Positions 50,660 to 59,825 of a stretch of DNA of 64,000 nucleotides are shown in pieces. Position numbers and translations under genes: made by a program. Source of the stretch: Bacteroidota bacterium (GTDB taxonomy: Bacteria; Bacteroidota; Bacteroidia; Flavobacteriales; Flavobacteriaceae); the NCBI GenBank assembly GCA_023446155.1, contig JAEXIT010000004.1:248001-312000 (forward strand), read 5' to 3'. Below the pieces are notes generated by a model that was given only the letters and a program-made list of their open reading frames with translations, searched no databases and was not told where the DNA came from. Each line of letters starts with the position of its first letter. Position 1 is the stretch's first letter.

Positions 50660-52006
50660 ATGAAAACACAAAAAGAGTTTATTCTTCATGGCGATTTAAA
50701 AAAAGTGATGTGGCAAACCTCGTGGCCGGCCGTGGTTGCGATCGTTTTATATGGCGTGAATAATTTTCTGGATGCCGTTTTTGTGGGGTATCTTGTGAGT
50801 ACCGAAGCATTGGCTGCTGTTGGTATTGCCTATCCGTTGTCGCAAATCGTATTGGGTTTCGGGCGATTGATCGGTGTGGGGGCCAGTGCCGCCTTAAGTA
50901 TTTGGATCGGCGCCGAAGATAAAGAAAAACTGTACCATTTATTCGGAAGTTTTAATTGCCTTTGTATTCTTTTCTCGCTGATGTTTATGATTCCGGCTTG
51001 TATTTTTGCGGATGAGTTGCTGCGTTTAATGGGAGCGACCGGTGGCATACTGCCATTGGCGGTGGTGTATTTTCGAACCACGTTAATCGGGACTTTTTTC
51101 TGGGTACATGGTTTGGCGGTTAATATGTTGATTCGCGGTGAAGGGAAAATGAAAACCGCCGCCGGAATGATAGCCATAGGATTGCTGATCGATATTCTGT
51201 TAAAACCGGTTTTTATTAGCATCTTCAATATGGGAGTTGCCGGAGCGGCCTGGGCAACCAATATCGGAATGCTGGTTTATTCGGCACTCGGATGGTATTA
51301 TTTTGCAAGTCGGAAAAGTTCGTTTCATACCAATTGGAAATCACTTTCGTATACATCCGGAATCGGGAATAAGATACTGAAAATGGGTTTTCCGGAGCTG
51401 ATACTTTCGGTGTTGAGTGTTTTACAAAGCATGGTCATTTTTAATGCATTGGCACATTACGGAACCGAAAATGATATTTCGTTTTTTACGGTTGTCAATC
51501 GTTTTTTTCTGTTTTTACTCACGCCGCTTTTCGGATTGATGCGCGGTTTGCAACCGGTAGTTGGAATGAATTATGGCGCCGGGAAGTATGCACGGGCACG
51601 TCGCACTTTTATTTTGTATACGATAACCGGAATCCTGATTGTGAGTCCGTTTTTTGTGGTTTCGATGCTTTTTCCCAATGCGGTACTGATGTTGCTATTG
51701 CCAAATGTGACGATAACCGGGGAACAATTATTCTTTTTTCGGATTTATGTTTCGGCTTTGCCCATTTTGCCGGTAACGGTATTGGCCTTGTCGTATTTTC
51801 CAGCGGTGAACAACAGTAAAAAAGCGAGTTCACTGGCGTTATTACGACAATTACTGTTTTACATTCCCATCATGACGGTGTTGCCGATGTATTTTGGAAT
51901 TGGCAGTATTTATTGGGGAAGTGCTGCAATCGAACTCACAATGGTAGCGATTACTTTGGTACTGATTTACCTCGATTTTAAACAAAATAAAAAGAAATGG
52001 ATCTAG
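50660..52006 (+). CDS. MATE family efflux transporter, likely siderophore exporter
   Basis: A 448-residue membrane protein with about 12 hydrophobic segments and MATE-type sequences: MWQTSWPAVVAIVLYGVNNFLDAVFVG, GVGASAALSIWIGAED, GVAGAAWATNIGM, and LMRGLQPVVGMNYGAGKYARAR. MATE proteins export compounds with Na+ or H+. Its position five bases after the N-hydroxylase gene makes export of the newly made siderophore the likely job, though this is inferred from context only. Confidence 0.92.
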   Translation: MKTQKEFILHGDLKKVMWQTSWPAVVAIVLYGVNNFLDAVFVGYLVSTEALAAVGIAYPLSQIVLGFGRLIGVGASAALSIWIGAEDKEKLYHLFGSFNCLCILFSLMFMIPACIFADELLRLMGATGGILPLAVVYFRTTLIGTFFWVHGLAVNMLIRGEGKMKTAAGMIAIGLLIDILLKPVFISIFNMGVAGAAWATNIGMLVYSALGWYYFASRKSSFHTNWKSLSYTSGIGNKILKMGFPELILSVLSVLQSMVIFNALAHYGTENDISFFTVVNRFFLFLLTPLFGLMRGLQPVVGMNYGAGKYARARRTFILYTITGILIVSPFFVVSMLFPNAVLMLLLPNVTITGEQLFFFRIYVSALPILPVTVLALSYFPAVNNSKKASSLALLRQLLFYIPIMTVLPMYFGIGSIYWGSAAIELTMVAITLVLIYLDFKQNKKKWI

Positions 52007-52027
52007 TTTAGTTTTGTTTTTTATTTG

Positions 52028-52058
52028 GAAAACGCCGACCTCGTTTGTTGGCGTTTTC
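52028..52058. terminator. Terminator of the siderophore operon
   Basis: GAAAACGCC (52028-52036) pairs with GGCGTTTTC (52050-52058), extended by three more pairs inward, between the converging MATE and CLC-CBS genes. Confidence 0.75.
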
Positions 52059-52067
52059 TATTTTGTA

Positions 52068-53888
52068 CTATTCGATCCGCATGTCTTTTAGCTTTTCGCG
52101 ATAGGTTTCCAATACTTCAATTTTAGAAATATAACCCAGGTATTTTTTGTCTTTCAAAACAAAAAGTATATCGGTATGATAGGTTTCGAATTTTTCCATT
52201 ACCGTTTCCATGATTTCGTCATAACAGATAACCGCTTCTGCTTTTTCGGCCACATCCTGTAACGAGGTGTATTTGATCTGAAAAGGTTTAAAAATAATAT
52301 TTCGGATCGAATCGAAATTAATCACACCGGTTAGTTCTTCTTTTTCGTTTAGTATCGGAAATAGTGTCTGCCGCGTATTCGAAAGTAAATCAACAATATT
52401 TTCCAGTTTCGAATCGGAAGTAATCGTTGTAAAATCATTGCGGATATGTTTCGATAAATCGATCGAAGAAAGGATGTTTTTGTCTTTATCGCTGGTAAAC
52501 ACCTGGCCTTTATCGGCGAGATTTTTAATATCCATCGAATGAATTTCCATCTTTTTGGTAATCGCAAAACTGATGGACGAAACGATCAATAACGGAACCA
52601 TTAATCCATAACCACCGGTGATTTCGGCAATAAGGAAAATTGCGGTTAACGGTGCGTGGAATAAACCACTTAACACACCCGCCATTCCCACAATGGTAAA
52701 ATTGCTAACCGGAAGGTTGTCGGACAATCCGATCAGACTGAAAAATTTCGCCACACAAAAACCGAGATACGATCCTACAAACAGGGAAGGAGCAAAGTTA
52801 CCACCGTTTCCGCCGCTACCCAGAGTAAGTCCGGTGGCAAAAACTTTTAGCATCATTGTGGCACCTACAAAAACCAGGAGGATAATGTCGTTGTCTTTAA
52901 ACGGATTTAAAAGGGTGTTTTCGAGTATTTTGCTCGGATTTCCATTCGATAGTATTTTAATGCTTTCATATCCTTCACCGAAGAGTGTTGGAAAAAAGAA
53001 AATCAGTATCGCCAGTGCCGAAGCGCCGACGAGTGCTTTTTTATAGGTTTTGTTTTTATAACGGTCGAAAAAATGCTCAACCTTTCGGAACGTCCGGGCA
53101 TGGTAGACCGATACCAATCCGGCAAAAATCCCGATGGCGATATAATACGGGATATTGTGATAATCGAAAGTGAGTTGTTGGTGGAAGGATAACAGGATAT
53201 CTTCTTTTAACAGGACATTAGTAACCAACGATCCGGTGGCAGCCGAAATCATAATCGGGATAAAAGCGGTGACACTCATATCGGCCAGAATTACTTCAAT
53301 GGCAAACAACACCCCCGCAATTGGGGCGTTAAAGGCAGCGGCAATACCGGCGGCGACACCACAGGCCAATAGTAGCGTCCGGTCTTTGTAATTCAGACGG
53401 TATTTTTGTGCATAATTCGATCCGAATGCCGCTCCGGTAATCGTAATGGGCGACTCCAATCCGGCCGATCCTCCCAAGCCTACGGTAAGGGAACTGGTGA
53501 TGATTTGTGCATACATCTGTTTCCGAGGCATGATACCCGATTTTTTAGCCACGGCAATCATGATCTGGGAGGTTCCTTTTTCGATACTTCCGTCCAGAAA
53601 TTTCTTGATTACAAATGCAGTCAGTAAAATCCCGACGATCGGAAGGATACTGTTACTGTAAGGAAGATGAAGTATATTGTCGATATAATTCGCAAAACGG
53701 AATACCGAATGCGCAAATGTTTTTAGAACGATTACTGCCAAAGCCGAGGATAAACCTACTAAAATACAAGATAGATAGATAAATTGCCGGTTATTTAAAA
53801 TGGCTTTTAGAAAAAATAACGTGGCTTCTAAGCGCTTTAAGTTTTTTCGCAAAAAGAGGGTTATAGGCGATACGTTTTTATTCGGCAT
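52068..53888 (-). CDS. CLC family chloride channel/antiporter with CBS domains
   Basis: A 606-residue protein. Residues about 30-450 are a CLC membrane domain, with the gating glutamate in GGSAGLESPITITGAAFG and the pore motif GSGGNGGNFAPSLFVGSYLG. Residues about 470-606 form a CBS pair (LENIVDLLSNTRQTLFPILNE and YDEIMETVMEKFETYHTDILFVLKD) that may bind adenine nucleotides. It differs from the CLC-F protein elsewhere in this window in motifs and in having CBS domains. It exchanges or conducts anions, probably chloride; the exact mode is not decided by sequence. Confidence 0.93.
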   Translation of the reverse strand: MPNKNVSPITLFLRKNLKRLEATLFFLKAILNNRQFIYLSCILVGLSSALAVIVLKTFAHSVFRFANYIDNILHLPYSNSILPIVGILLTAFVIKKFLDGSIEKGTSQIMIAVAKKSGIMPRKQMYAQIITSSLTVGLGGSAGLESPITITGAAFGSNYAQKYRLNYKDRTLLLACGVAAGIAAAFNAPIAGVLFAIEVILADMSVTAFIPIMISAATGSLVTNVLLKEDILLSFHQQLTFDYHNIPYYIAIGIFAGLVSVYHARTFRKVEHFFDRYKNKTYKKALVGASALAILIFFFPTLFGEGYESIKILSNGNPSKILENTLLNPFKDNDIILLVFVGATMMLKVFATGLTLGSGGNGGNFAPSLFVGSYLGFCVAKFFSLIGLSDNLPVSNFTIVGMAGVLSGLFHAPLTAIFLIAEITGGYGLMVPLLIVSSISFAITKKMEIHSMDIKNLADKGQVFTSDKDKNILSSIDLSKHIRNDFTTITSDSKLENIVDLLSNTRQTLFPILNEKEELTGVINFDSIRNIIFKPFQIKYTSLQDVAEKAEAVICYDEIMETVMEKFETYHTDILFVLKDKKYLGYISKIEVLETYREKLKDMRIE

Positions 53889-53970
53889 TGCAGATAGGTT
53901 TTGGTGATCCGGTTCCGGAAACTTTAAACTGCTAAATTACGCCTTTTGAATCAGTATCATTTTAAAAATG

Positions 53971-54636
53971 TTATAAATTTTTTAAAGCTTCCCGACTGCT
54001 TAACGGTTTTAAAGTGGTTTGTGAAACAAATTGCATAACTGTTTTTGGATCGGTTTTGGCATATTCCCGTAATGCCCAACCGATTGCTTTTTGGATAAAA
54101 AATTCGCTGGAATTAGAATGTTTTTCGCATAACGCAAACAATAAGGCAACGTCTGTTTTACTTTTATAACCCAATTGAAAAAGGATAGCCGATCGGTTTA
54201 ACCACATGTTTTCGGAATCGGAAAACCTGGAAATTACGGTTTCGGTTTCTTCGGGAAATTGGGTGAGGTAATTGCCCAAAAGGTATTTGGCGAGAAAATC
54301 GACAGTGTCCCACCACGAATTAGTGGTGATAGTCACTTCGATCAGTTTGATATCGCTTTTTTCAAATTTTCCGCGCAGTTCTTTTTCCAGTATTTCCATA
54401 GCGGCATACTGGTATTCCCGCTGTTTTTGGTGTAATAAAGTCAGGCCGATTTCACGGGCATTGTTTGTAACTTCGGCTTTATGCAATGACCAGATTTGCT
54501 TGGTGATACTTTTTCGCAAAGGCGCTTTGATTCCGTAAAATGGAAAATGATGTTTCATATAGGCTTCCATTGGCCCGGCATTGTCAGCAGAAGCCTTTTC
54601 GCGGAAAGCCTGTGTGAGTTCAGTTAGAAAGGTCAT
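53971..54636 (-). CDS. DNA alkylation repair protein (AlkD-like)
   Basis: A 221-residue all-helical HEAT-like repeat protein: YGIKAPLRKSITKQIWSLHK, YAAMEILEKELRGKFEKSDI, NSWWDTVDFLAKYLLGNYL and FIQKAIGWALREYAKTDPKTV, the AlkC/AlkD family. AlkD removes positively charged N3 and N7 alkylpurines from DNA. The W residues of the DNA groove (NSWWDTVD, GWALREYAK) are present. Its start overlaps the upstream ACP phosphodiesterase gene by 17 bases. Confidence 0.93.
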   Translation of the reverse strand: MTFLTELTQAFREKASADNAGPMEAYMKHHFPFYGIKAPLRKSITKQIWSLHKAEVTNNAREIGLTLLHQKQREYQYAAMEILEKELRGKFEKSDIKLIEVTITTNSWWDTVDFLAKYLLGNYLTQFPEETETVISRFSDSENMWLNRSAILFQLGYKSKTDVALLFALCEKHSNSSEFFIQKAIGWALREYAKTDPKTVMQFVSQTTLKPLSSREALKNL

Positions 54637-55222
54637 GCGTGATTTCGGTTAATTTATTTGCCGCAAATTCTCTTAATTCATCAAAGAAAAGGGAAAATTC
54701 GATTTCAAAGTTGATATAATATTCTTGTAATTCTTTCACGGAATATTGCATCCGCGAACGGTTTTTTGTCCGCTGATCCATTTGGAACAGTATGGTTGCA
54801 ATACCGTCTATGGAGGCATAACTCACCAGCCAGTTGCGTTCGATCATATAGGGCATAAGCCCTTTGGTTTTATCGGTCAGCAAATCATAATGATCCTGTA
54901 AAGACGTATAAAAGGCCGCAACATAAGCTTCCAGCGGCGTATCCGAATAACGTTCCCAGTTCTTAGCAAGGAAATGATCATAAAATACGTCCATAATCAC
55001 ACCCGAATAATGACCGTAGGGTTCATGTAGTCGGTGTTTACTTTTTCTGAAAATCGGATGCGCATCGGTAAAGGTATCGATCGCCCGGTGCAGGAGTATT
55101 CCTTTTTGAATATCCGGGTTAAAGTTTCGGTAATCGTTACCACGGATACCATCGGCCATAAAGTTGCCAATTTTAATCAGATCGTCATCACCGGATAAAT
55201 AGATATGGGCTAAAAAATTCAT
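54620..55222 (-). CDS. Acyl carrier protein phosphodiesterase (AcpH-like)
   Basis: A 200-residue protein of the DUF479/AcpH family: MNFLAHIYLSGDDDLIKIGNFMAD, then GILLHRAIDTFTDAHP, then YGHYSGVIMDVFYDHFLAKNW. Conserved Asp/His residues suit an HD-like metal centre. AcpH removes the phosphopantetheine from acyl carrier protein. It is the first gene of a two-gene unit with alkD; the functions are not obviously related, so the overlap may only be economical packing. Confidence 0.93.
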   Translation of the reverse strand: MNFLAHIYLSGDDDLIKIGNFMADGIRGNDYRNFNPDIQKGILLHRAIDTFTDAHPIFRKSKHRLHEPYGHYSGVIMDVFYDHFLAKNWERYSDTPLEAYVAAFYTSLQDHYDLLTDKTKGLMPYMIERNWLVSYASIDGIATILFQMDQRTKNRSRMQYSVKELQEYYINFEIEFSLFFDELREFAANKLTEITHDLSN

Positions 55223-55252
55223 TTGTAAAATATATTTTGATCAAAGTTTCCT

Positions 55253-55281
55253 TTGTTTTGTAAATGTAATAATTACTTTTG
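55253..55281 (+). promoter_or_regulatory. Promoter of the acyltransferase 3 gene
   Basis: TTG at 55253-55255, an 18-base spacer and -7 box TACTTTTG at 55274-55281. The expected start lies about 8 bases before the ATG at 55296. Confidence 0.6.
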
Positions 55282-55295
55282 GAAAAAGACATTTT

Positions 55296-56369
55296 ATGAA
55301 AGTGAAGGTATTGCCTAATCTCACTGGTTTGCGTTTCTTTTTGGCAGTATTGGTGGTATTCTATCATGTGCCGCAATTTTGTAAGAATAGGGGATTGCCT
55401 TTTTTCGACGGTCTTCCTGTTTTTCACAAGGGAAGTGAAGCCGTATGGTTTTTCTTTGCGTTGAGCGGCTATCTTATTATACGACAATTGTATATCGAAA
55501 AGAACCATACGGATACGATATCGCTCGGGCGATTTTACCGGAAAAGAATGTTACGGATTTTTCCGCTGTATTATTTAGTACTCACTTTTGGTTTTCTGTA
55601 TTATCAGCTTATCCTACCCAATCTTGGATTTGAATTTGAAAATGATTATAACCTGATTAAAGGAATTTTACTTTCTGTTTTCTTTTTGCCAAATGTATTT
55701 AGCGTGTTATACCGACCGGGAGGAATCATTGAAATTTTATGGTCCATTGGAATTGAGGAACAGTTTTATCTGTTTGTCGCACCCTTGTTTCTGATGGTGC
55801 CCAAAAAGTATCTTATAAAAGGTTTACTGGGTTTTACGATTGGCTATTTTATGTTGTTTTTTTCGGATCTGATGCCACAATTACAAACATTTAGTGTGTA
55901 TTTTTTCTATTTTGCAGCGGCGGGTTTCTGTTCGATTGTAACCTATAAATATCAGGATAAAATCCCTAATAAAAAGGCAATTGCGATCGTTTTAATGATT
56001 CTCTTGGGTGTGTATTTTACGACGAATGTATTTTCCGATTCTCTTTCCGAAATGGGATACCATCTGTATAGTATGATTTTGTTTTCGGTGTCATTGTCGG
56101 CACTTAGTCTGGTGCCATTTTCTTTTTTTCAAAATAGAATAGTAACTTTTTTAGGGACGATTTCGTACGGAATTTATATGTTCCATGCTTTTGCAATGCA
56201 GCTAACGGGATTTCTTTTTCTTCGTTTTATAAATGATAAAAAACTTTCGGAACCTGTACAGATTCTACTGTTTTCCGGATTAGTAATTGGAATAACAATA
56301 CTGATAGCGGCACTGTCCTTTCGGTATTATGAGTCCTTTTTTCTAAAACTCAAAAAACGAACAGAATAA
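55296..56369 (+). CDS. Acyltransferase 3 family membrane protein (OafA-like)
   Basis: A 357-residue protein with about ten hydrophobic segments. The family start is clear: NLTGLRFFLAVLVVFYHVPQF with the catalytic-type His, then GSEAVWFFFALSGYLIIRQL, FYRKRMLRIFPLYYLVL and EILWSIGIEEQFYLF. Members transfer acetyl or other acyl groups to cell-surface sugars such as LPS O-antigen or exopolysaccharide. No polysaccharide cluster adjoins it, so the acceptor is unknown. Confidence 0.93.
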   Translation: MKVKVLPNLTGLRFFLAVLVVFYHVPQFCKNRGLPFFDGLPVFHKGSEAVWFFFALSGYLIIRQLYIEKNHTDTISLGRFYRKRMLRIFPLYYLVLTFGFLYYQLILPNLGFEFENDYNLIKGILLSVFFLPNVFSVLYRPGGIIEILWSIGIEEQFYLFVAPLFLMVPKKYLIKGLLGFTIGYFMLFFSDLMPQLQTFSVYFFYFAAAGFCSIVTYKYQDKIPNKKAIAIVLMILLGVYFTTNVFSDSLSEMGYHLYSMILFSVSLSALSLVPFSFFQNRIVTFLGTISYGIYMFHAFAMQLTGFLFLRFINDKKLSEPVQILLFSGLVIGITILIAALSFRYYESFFLKLKKRTE

Positions 56370-56382
56370 AAAAGGATTCGAA

Positions 56383-56414
56383 TTGGGTACAACGCCGACA
56401 ACTTTTTATATTTG
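56383..56414 (+). promoter_or_regulatory. glmM promoter
   Basis: TTG at 56383-56385, a 21-base spacer and -7 box TATATTTG at 56407-56414, about 35 bases before the ATG. Confidence 0.72.
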
Positions 56415-56449
56415 TGATGAATTTGAATTTTTAATCCCCAATAGCATAT

Positions 56450-57838
56450 ATGACACTGATAAAATCGATTTCCGGTATTCGAGGAACAATAGGAGGAAAA
56501 ACGGGTGATAACCTAACACCTGTGGATGCAGTAAAATTCGCTTCCGCCTATGGAACGTTTTTAAAACAAAATAGCAATAAGGAAAAATTAACCGTTGTGA
56601 TTGGTCGCGATGCCCGAATTTCAGGCCCGATGATTCACAATCTCGTTGTGAATACATTGATAGGACTGGGGATCGATGTGATCGATTTGGGATTATCGAC
56701 AACACCTACGGTAGAAGTAGCCGTTCCGTTGGAAAAAGCCGATGGAGGTATCATTCTGACGGCTTCACATAACCCAAAACAATGGAATGCGCTAAAGCTG
56801 TTAAATGATAAAGGGGAGTTTTTAAATGGTGCCGATGGTGCTAAAATTCTGGAAATTGCCGAAAGTGAAGCCTTCGATTTTTCGGATGTGGATCACTTGG
56901 GTACGATTACCGAAAACGATGCTTATATGGATATCCATATTGATGAGGTATTGAACTTAGCATTGGTGGATGCCGAAGCGGTAAAAAAGAAAAAATACAA
57001 AGTGGTGGTCGATGGAGTAAACTCCTCAGGAGGAATCATCATTCCGAAATTATTGGAGCAAATGGGCGTGGAAGTGGTGCGTTTGTATTGCGAACCAAAT
57101 GGGCATTTTCCGCATAACCCGGAGCCATTAAAAGAACATTTGGGTGATATCTGCGAATTGGTGGTAAAAGAACAGGCCGATTTCGGTATTGTAGTCGATC
57201 CGGATGTTGACCGATTGGCGTTTATTTCCAACGACGGAGAAATGTTTGGCGAAGAATATACATTGGTAGCCGTGGCTGATTACGTATTGAGTCGTACGCC
57301 CGGAAATACCGTTTCGAACATGTCGTCGTCAAGAGCCTTGCGCGACATTACCAACAAACACAACGGTACTTACGAAGCCAGTGCGGTGGGCGAGGTGAAT
57401 GTGGTGGAATTGATGAAAAAGAATAACGCGATTATTGGTGGTGAAGGAAACGGAGGTATTATCTATCCGGAAGCGCACTACGGACGTGATGCTTTGGTTG
57501 GTGTGGCGCTATTCTTAACGTATTTGGCCGGACAGGACCAATCGGTAGCGGAATTACGAGCCGGTTATCCGCAGTATTTTATGAGCAAAAATAAAATCGA
57601 ATTAACGCCACAAATCGATGTGGATGCGATTTTAAAAGCCATGACGGCGAAATACCAACACGAGAATATTTCGACTGTTGATGGTGTGAAAATCGATTTC
57701 GCAGCAGATTGGGTACATTTGAGAAAATCGAATACGGAACCAATTATCCGAATCTATACCGAAGCACCTACTCAGGAACAAGCCGATACACTGGCACTGC
57801 GTATTATTGATGAAATCAAGGAAATCGCCGGAATCTAA
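56450..57838 (+). CDS. glmM: Phosphoglucosamine mutase
   Basis: A 462-residue alpha-D-phosphohexomutase. The catalytic phosphoserine is S106 in GGIILTASHNPKQWNALK; the Mg-binding loop is VDPDVDRLAF; the sugar loop GEGNGGIIYPEAHYGRD and the phosphate loop RKSNTEPIIRIYTEA follow. The GEGNGG form and start fit GlmM of Bacteroidota, which converts glucosamine 6-phosphate to the 1-phosphate for UDP-GlcNAc, peptidoglycan and lipid A. A related phosphomannomutase activity cannot be ruled out. It is a single gene with its own promoter and terminator. Confidence 0.92.
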   Translation: MTLIKSISGIRGTIGGKTGDNLTPVDAVKFASAYGTFLKQNSNKEKLTVVIGRDARISGPMIHNLVVNTLIGLGIDVIDLGLSTTPTVEVAVPLEKADGGIILTASHNPKQWNALKLLNDKGEFLNGADGAKILEIAESEAFDFSDVDHLGTITENDAYMDIHIDEVLNLALVDAEAVKKKKYKVVVDGVNSSGGIIIPKLLEQMGVEVVRLYCEPNGHFPHNPEPLKEHLGDICELVVKEQADFGIVVDPDVDRLAFISNDGEMFGEEYTLVAVADYVLSRTPGNTVSNMSSSRALRDITNKHNGTYEASAVGEVNVVELMKKNNAIIGGEGNGGIIYPEAHYGRDALVGVALFLTYLAGQDQSVAELRAGYPQYFMSKNKIELTPQIDVDAILKAMTAKYQHENISTVDGVKIDFAADWVHLRKSNTEPIIRIYTEAPTQEQADTLALRIIDEIKEIAGI

Positions 57839-57854
57839 TCACCGGGATTACAGA

Positions 57855-57892
57855 TAAAAAAACCTGTCCGTTAAAATCGGACAGGTTTTTTG
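57855..57892. terminator. Bidirectional terminator after glmM
   Basis: Arms AACCTGTCCG (57861-57870) and CGGACAGGTT (57878-57887), A run before and T run after, between converging glmM and SDR genes. Confidence 0.88.
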
Positions 57893-57917
57893 TTTTTTAG
57901 GAGTAGGTATCTTTATA

Positions 57918-58676
57918 TTATAACATCATTCCTCCGGAAACTTCAATGCGCTGTGCGTTAATCCAACGCGCGTCATCGGTACAAAGGAAAGCGACCACAC
58001 CGCCAATATCGTCCGGTAATCCAACGCGACCTAATGCAGTAGCGGCAGCAATATTTTTGTTCATTTCGGCATTATCCCGAACGACACCGCCACCAAAATC
58101 GGTTTCGATAGCACCCGGAGCGACTACATTCACGCGGATTCCTCTGGCACCTAATTCTTTTGCCTGATATTTCGTCAGGGTTTCAATGGCACCTTTCATC
58201 GACGCATAGGCAGCATAACCCGGAAATGAAAAACGAGCCAGTCCGGTAGAAATATTCACAATACCACCGCCATTAGCCATAAGTGGTAAGGCTTTTTGAG
58301 TCAGGAAAAAAGGGCCTTTAAACTGAATGCCCATTAAGGTGTCAAACTGCTCTTCGGTGGTTCCTTCAAAAGAAGCGTGGATTCCAATCCCGGCATTGTT
58401 GACCAGATAATCAAAATGATCGGCCTGGAAATGCGATTTTAAAGTCTGCTGAACATTTGTCCAAAATGCATTAAATGAGGCGATATCGGATACATTTAAC
58501 TGAACCGCAGCGGCTTTCCGACCGTATTGTTCGATTTCTTTTACCACTTCGAGTGCTTCTTCTTTTTTGCTGTTATAGGTTAGTACGACATCCAGTCCTT
58601 TTTGAGCCAGTTGTAACACCATATTTTTGCCAAGTCCGCGGCTTCCGCCGGTTACGACTACTATTTTTTGAGCCAT
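57918..58676 (-). CDS. Short-chain dehydrogenase/reductase
   Basis: A 252-residue classical SDR: cofactor loop VVTGGSRGLGKNMV at the N-terminus, NNAGIGIHASFEG, the catalytic region IVNISTGLARFSFPGYAAYASMKGAIETL (Ser, Tyr-x3-Lys), and RVNVVAPGAIETDF. Basic residues after the loop (YNSKKEE) suggest NADPH. The substrate is unknown. The ATG at 58676 (MAQKIVVVTGG) is the natural start. A -7 box TACCTTTG lies at 58711-58704 on the minus strand. Confidence 0.93.
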   Translation of the reverse strand: MAQKIVVVTGGSRGLGKNMVLQLAQKGLDVVLTYNSKKEEALEVVKEIEQYGRKAAAVQLNVSDIASFNAFWTNVQQTLKSHFQADHFDYLVNNAGIGIHASFEGTTEEQFDTLMGIQFKGPFFLTQKALPLMANGGGIVNISTGLARFSFPGYAAYASMKGAIETLTKYQAKELGARGIRVNVVAPGAIETDFGGGVVRDNAEMNKNIAAATALGRVGLPDDIGGVVAFLCTDDARWINAQRIEVSGGMML

Positions 58677-58752
58677 TGCTTTGATTTTTAAAGTTTTACT
58701 ATGCAAAGGTAAGCGGTTCCTAAAAGATGACTATGGTGATAGTTTAAGTATT

Positions 58753-59271
58753 TTACAGTAAAATTTTAGCAATATCCGACCAACTGTCTACACGGGTATG
58801 GTTCTTGATATTTCCGGCGCTATTGTGTGGCTGGGCAAACAAAATGGTTTTGCCGTCAAAATAGTCCAGGTTTTTAAAGTGATCATCAATCATAATATCG
58901 CCCTTTACAACTGTTTTCGAACCGCACATGACGATCTGTTTCCAATGTAGAAACGGGAAATGTTCTTCAAGCCAATAGTATTTGTCGGACAGGCTTTTCG
59001 GAAATTCCATAGCAGCACTCACAATAAACAGTTCGTATTTTTCATTGAGTTGGCGCATCACGTCGACACTTCCTTCCATTACCGGGAGGTTTCTAAAAAA
59101 ACCGTCACTGTGAATATACGTTAAGGCATTTTTAAAAACATCGGCTTCCGATGTGCCATTCAATTTTTCATACGACTGACGGATGCCAAGATCCTGGTAT
59201 TCCAATTCGATCAATTGTGCATATATATCGGCCAGGACGCCGTCCATATCCACTAATAAGCGTTGTTTCAT
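58753..59271 (-). CDS. 5'(3')-deoxyribonucleotidase family phosphatase
   Basis: A 172-residue HAD-fold protein. The nucleophile motif is LLVDMDGVLADIYAQLIE; FRNLPVMEGSVDVMRQL and LFIVSAAMEFPKS form the second motif region; DIMIDDHFKNLDYF carries the final acidic residues. It is of NT5C type and dephosphorylates deoxyribonucleoside monophosphates. It starts three bases after the upstream GNAT gene, so the two are cotranscribed. Confidence 0.93.
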   Translation of the reverse strand: MKQRLLVDMDGVLADIYAQLIELEYQDLGIRQSYEKLNGTSEADVFKNALTYIHSDGFFRNLPVMEGSVDVMRQLNEKYELFIVSAAMEFPKSLSDKYYWLEEHFPFLHWKQIVMCGSKTVVKGDIMIDDHFKNLDYFDGKTILFAQPHNSAGNIKNHTRVDSWSDIAKILL

Positions 59272-59274
59272 TTC

Positions 59275-59706
59275 CTATAATGATTTAAGCGATTTTACTA
59301 AATATTTAGGCACTTCGGTATAACCTTGTCGGTTATAAAACCGATGTGCTTCTGTTCTTCTGGAGTGGGAGTGTAATTCGATCCGATCGCAATTTCGTTC
59401 CTGTGCCAATGCCACACAGTAGGCTTCCATCTCTTTTCCGATGCCTTTGCTCCGCGCGGTTTCGTCTACGGCAAAATAGCTGATCCGAGCAAAATCGCCT
59501 TCAAGAGCGAGCTGCGGAATAAAATGAATCGAGATAAAAGCAAGTACTTCGCCGGATGCTTCATAAACAAATAAAGCTTCGTCGGGATGCAACAATAAGA
59601 TTTCCATTTTTTTCTGAATGAAATTTCCGGTATCGGGGTACTCCATTTGTTGTAGTAAATCCTGTATTTTGGAGCTGTCGGCTAAAGTGGCTTTTCGGAT
59701 AGGCAT
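59275..59706 (-). CDS. GNAT family N-acetyltransferase
   Basis: A 143-residue GNAT: IRKATLADSSKIQDLLQQM at the start, LAFISIHFIPQLALEGDFARISYFAVDETARSKGIGKEME holding the acetyl-CoA loop (RSKGIG), then LHSHSRRTEAHRFYNRQGYTEVP. The acceptor is unknown; similar short GNATs are often annotated as resistance-type or ribosomal acetyltransferases. It is immediately followed by the nucleotidase gene. Confidence 0.9.
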   Translation of the reverse strand: MPIRKATLADSSKIQDLLQQMEYPDTGNFIQKKMEILLLHPDEALFVYEASGEVLAFISIHFIPQLALEGDFARISYFAVDETARSKGIGKEMEAYCVALAQERNCDRIELHSHSRRTEAHRFYNRQGYTEVPKYLVKSLKSL

Positions 59707-59825
59707 ACTTGAAGTTTACAAATCGGTTGTCTTTCAAATTTAGCTTTTTGCAAAAGAAATGGAATGTCCAAAGGTGTTAATTTATGTATAAATTTCGACG
59801 AAAATAATGCTACAATGATACGCGA

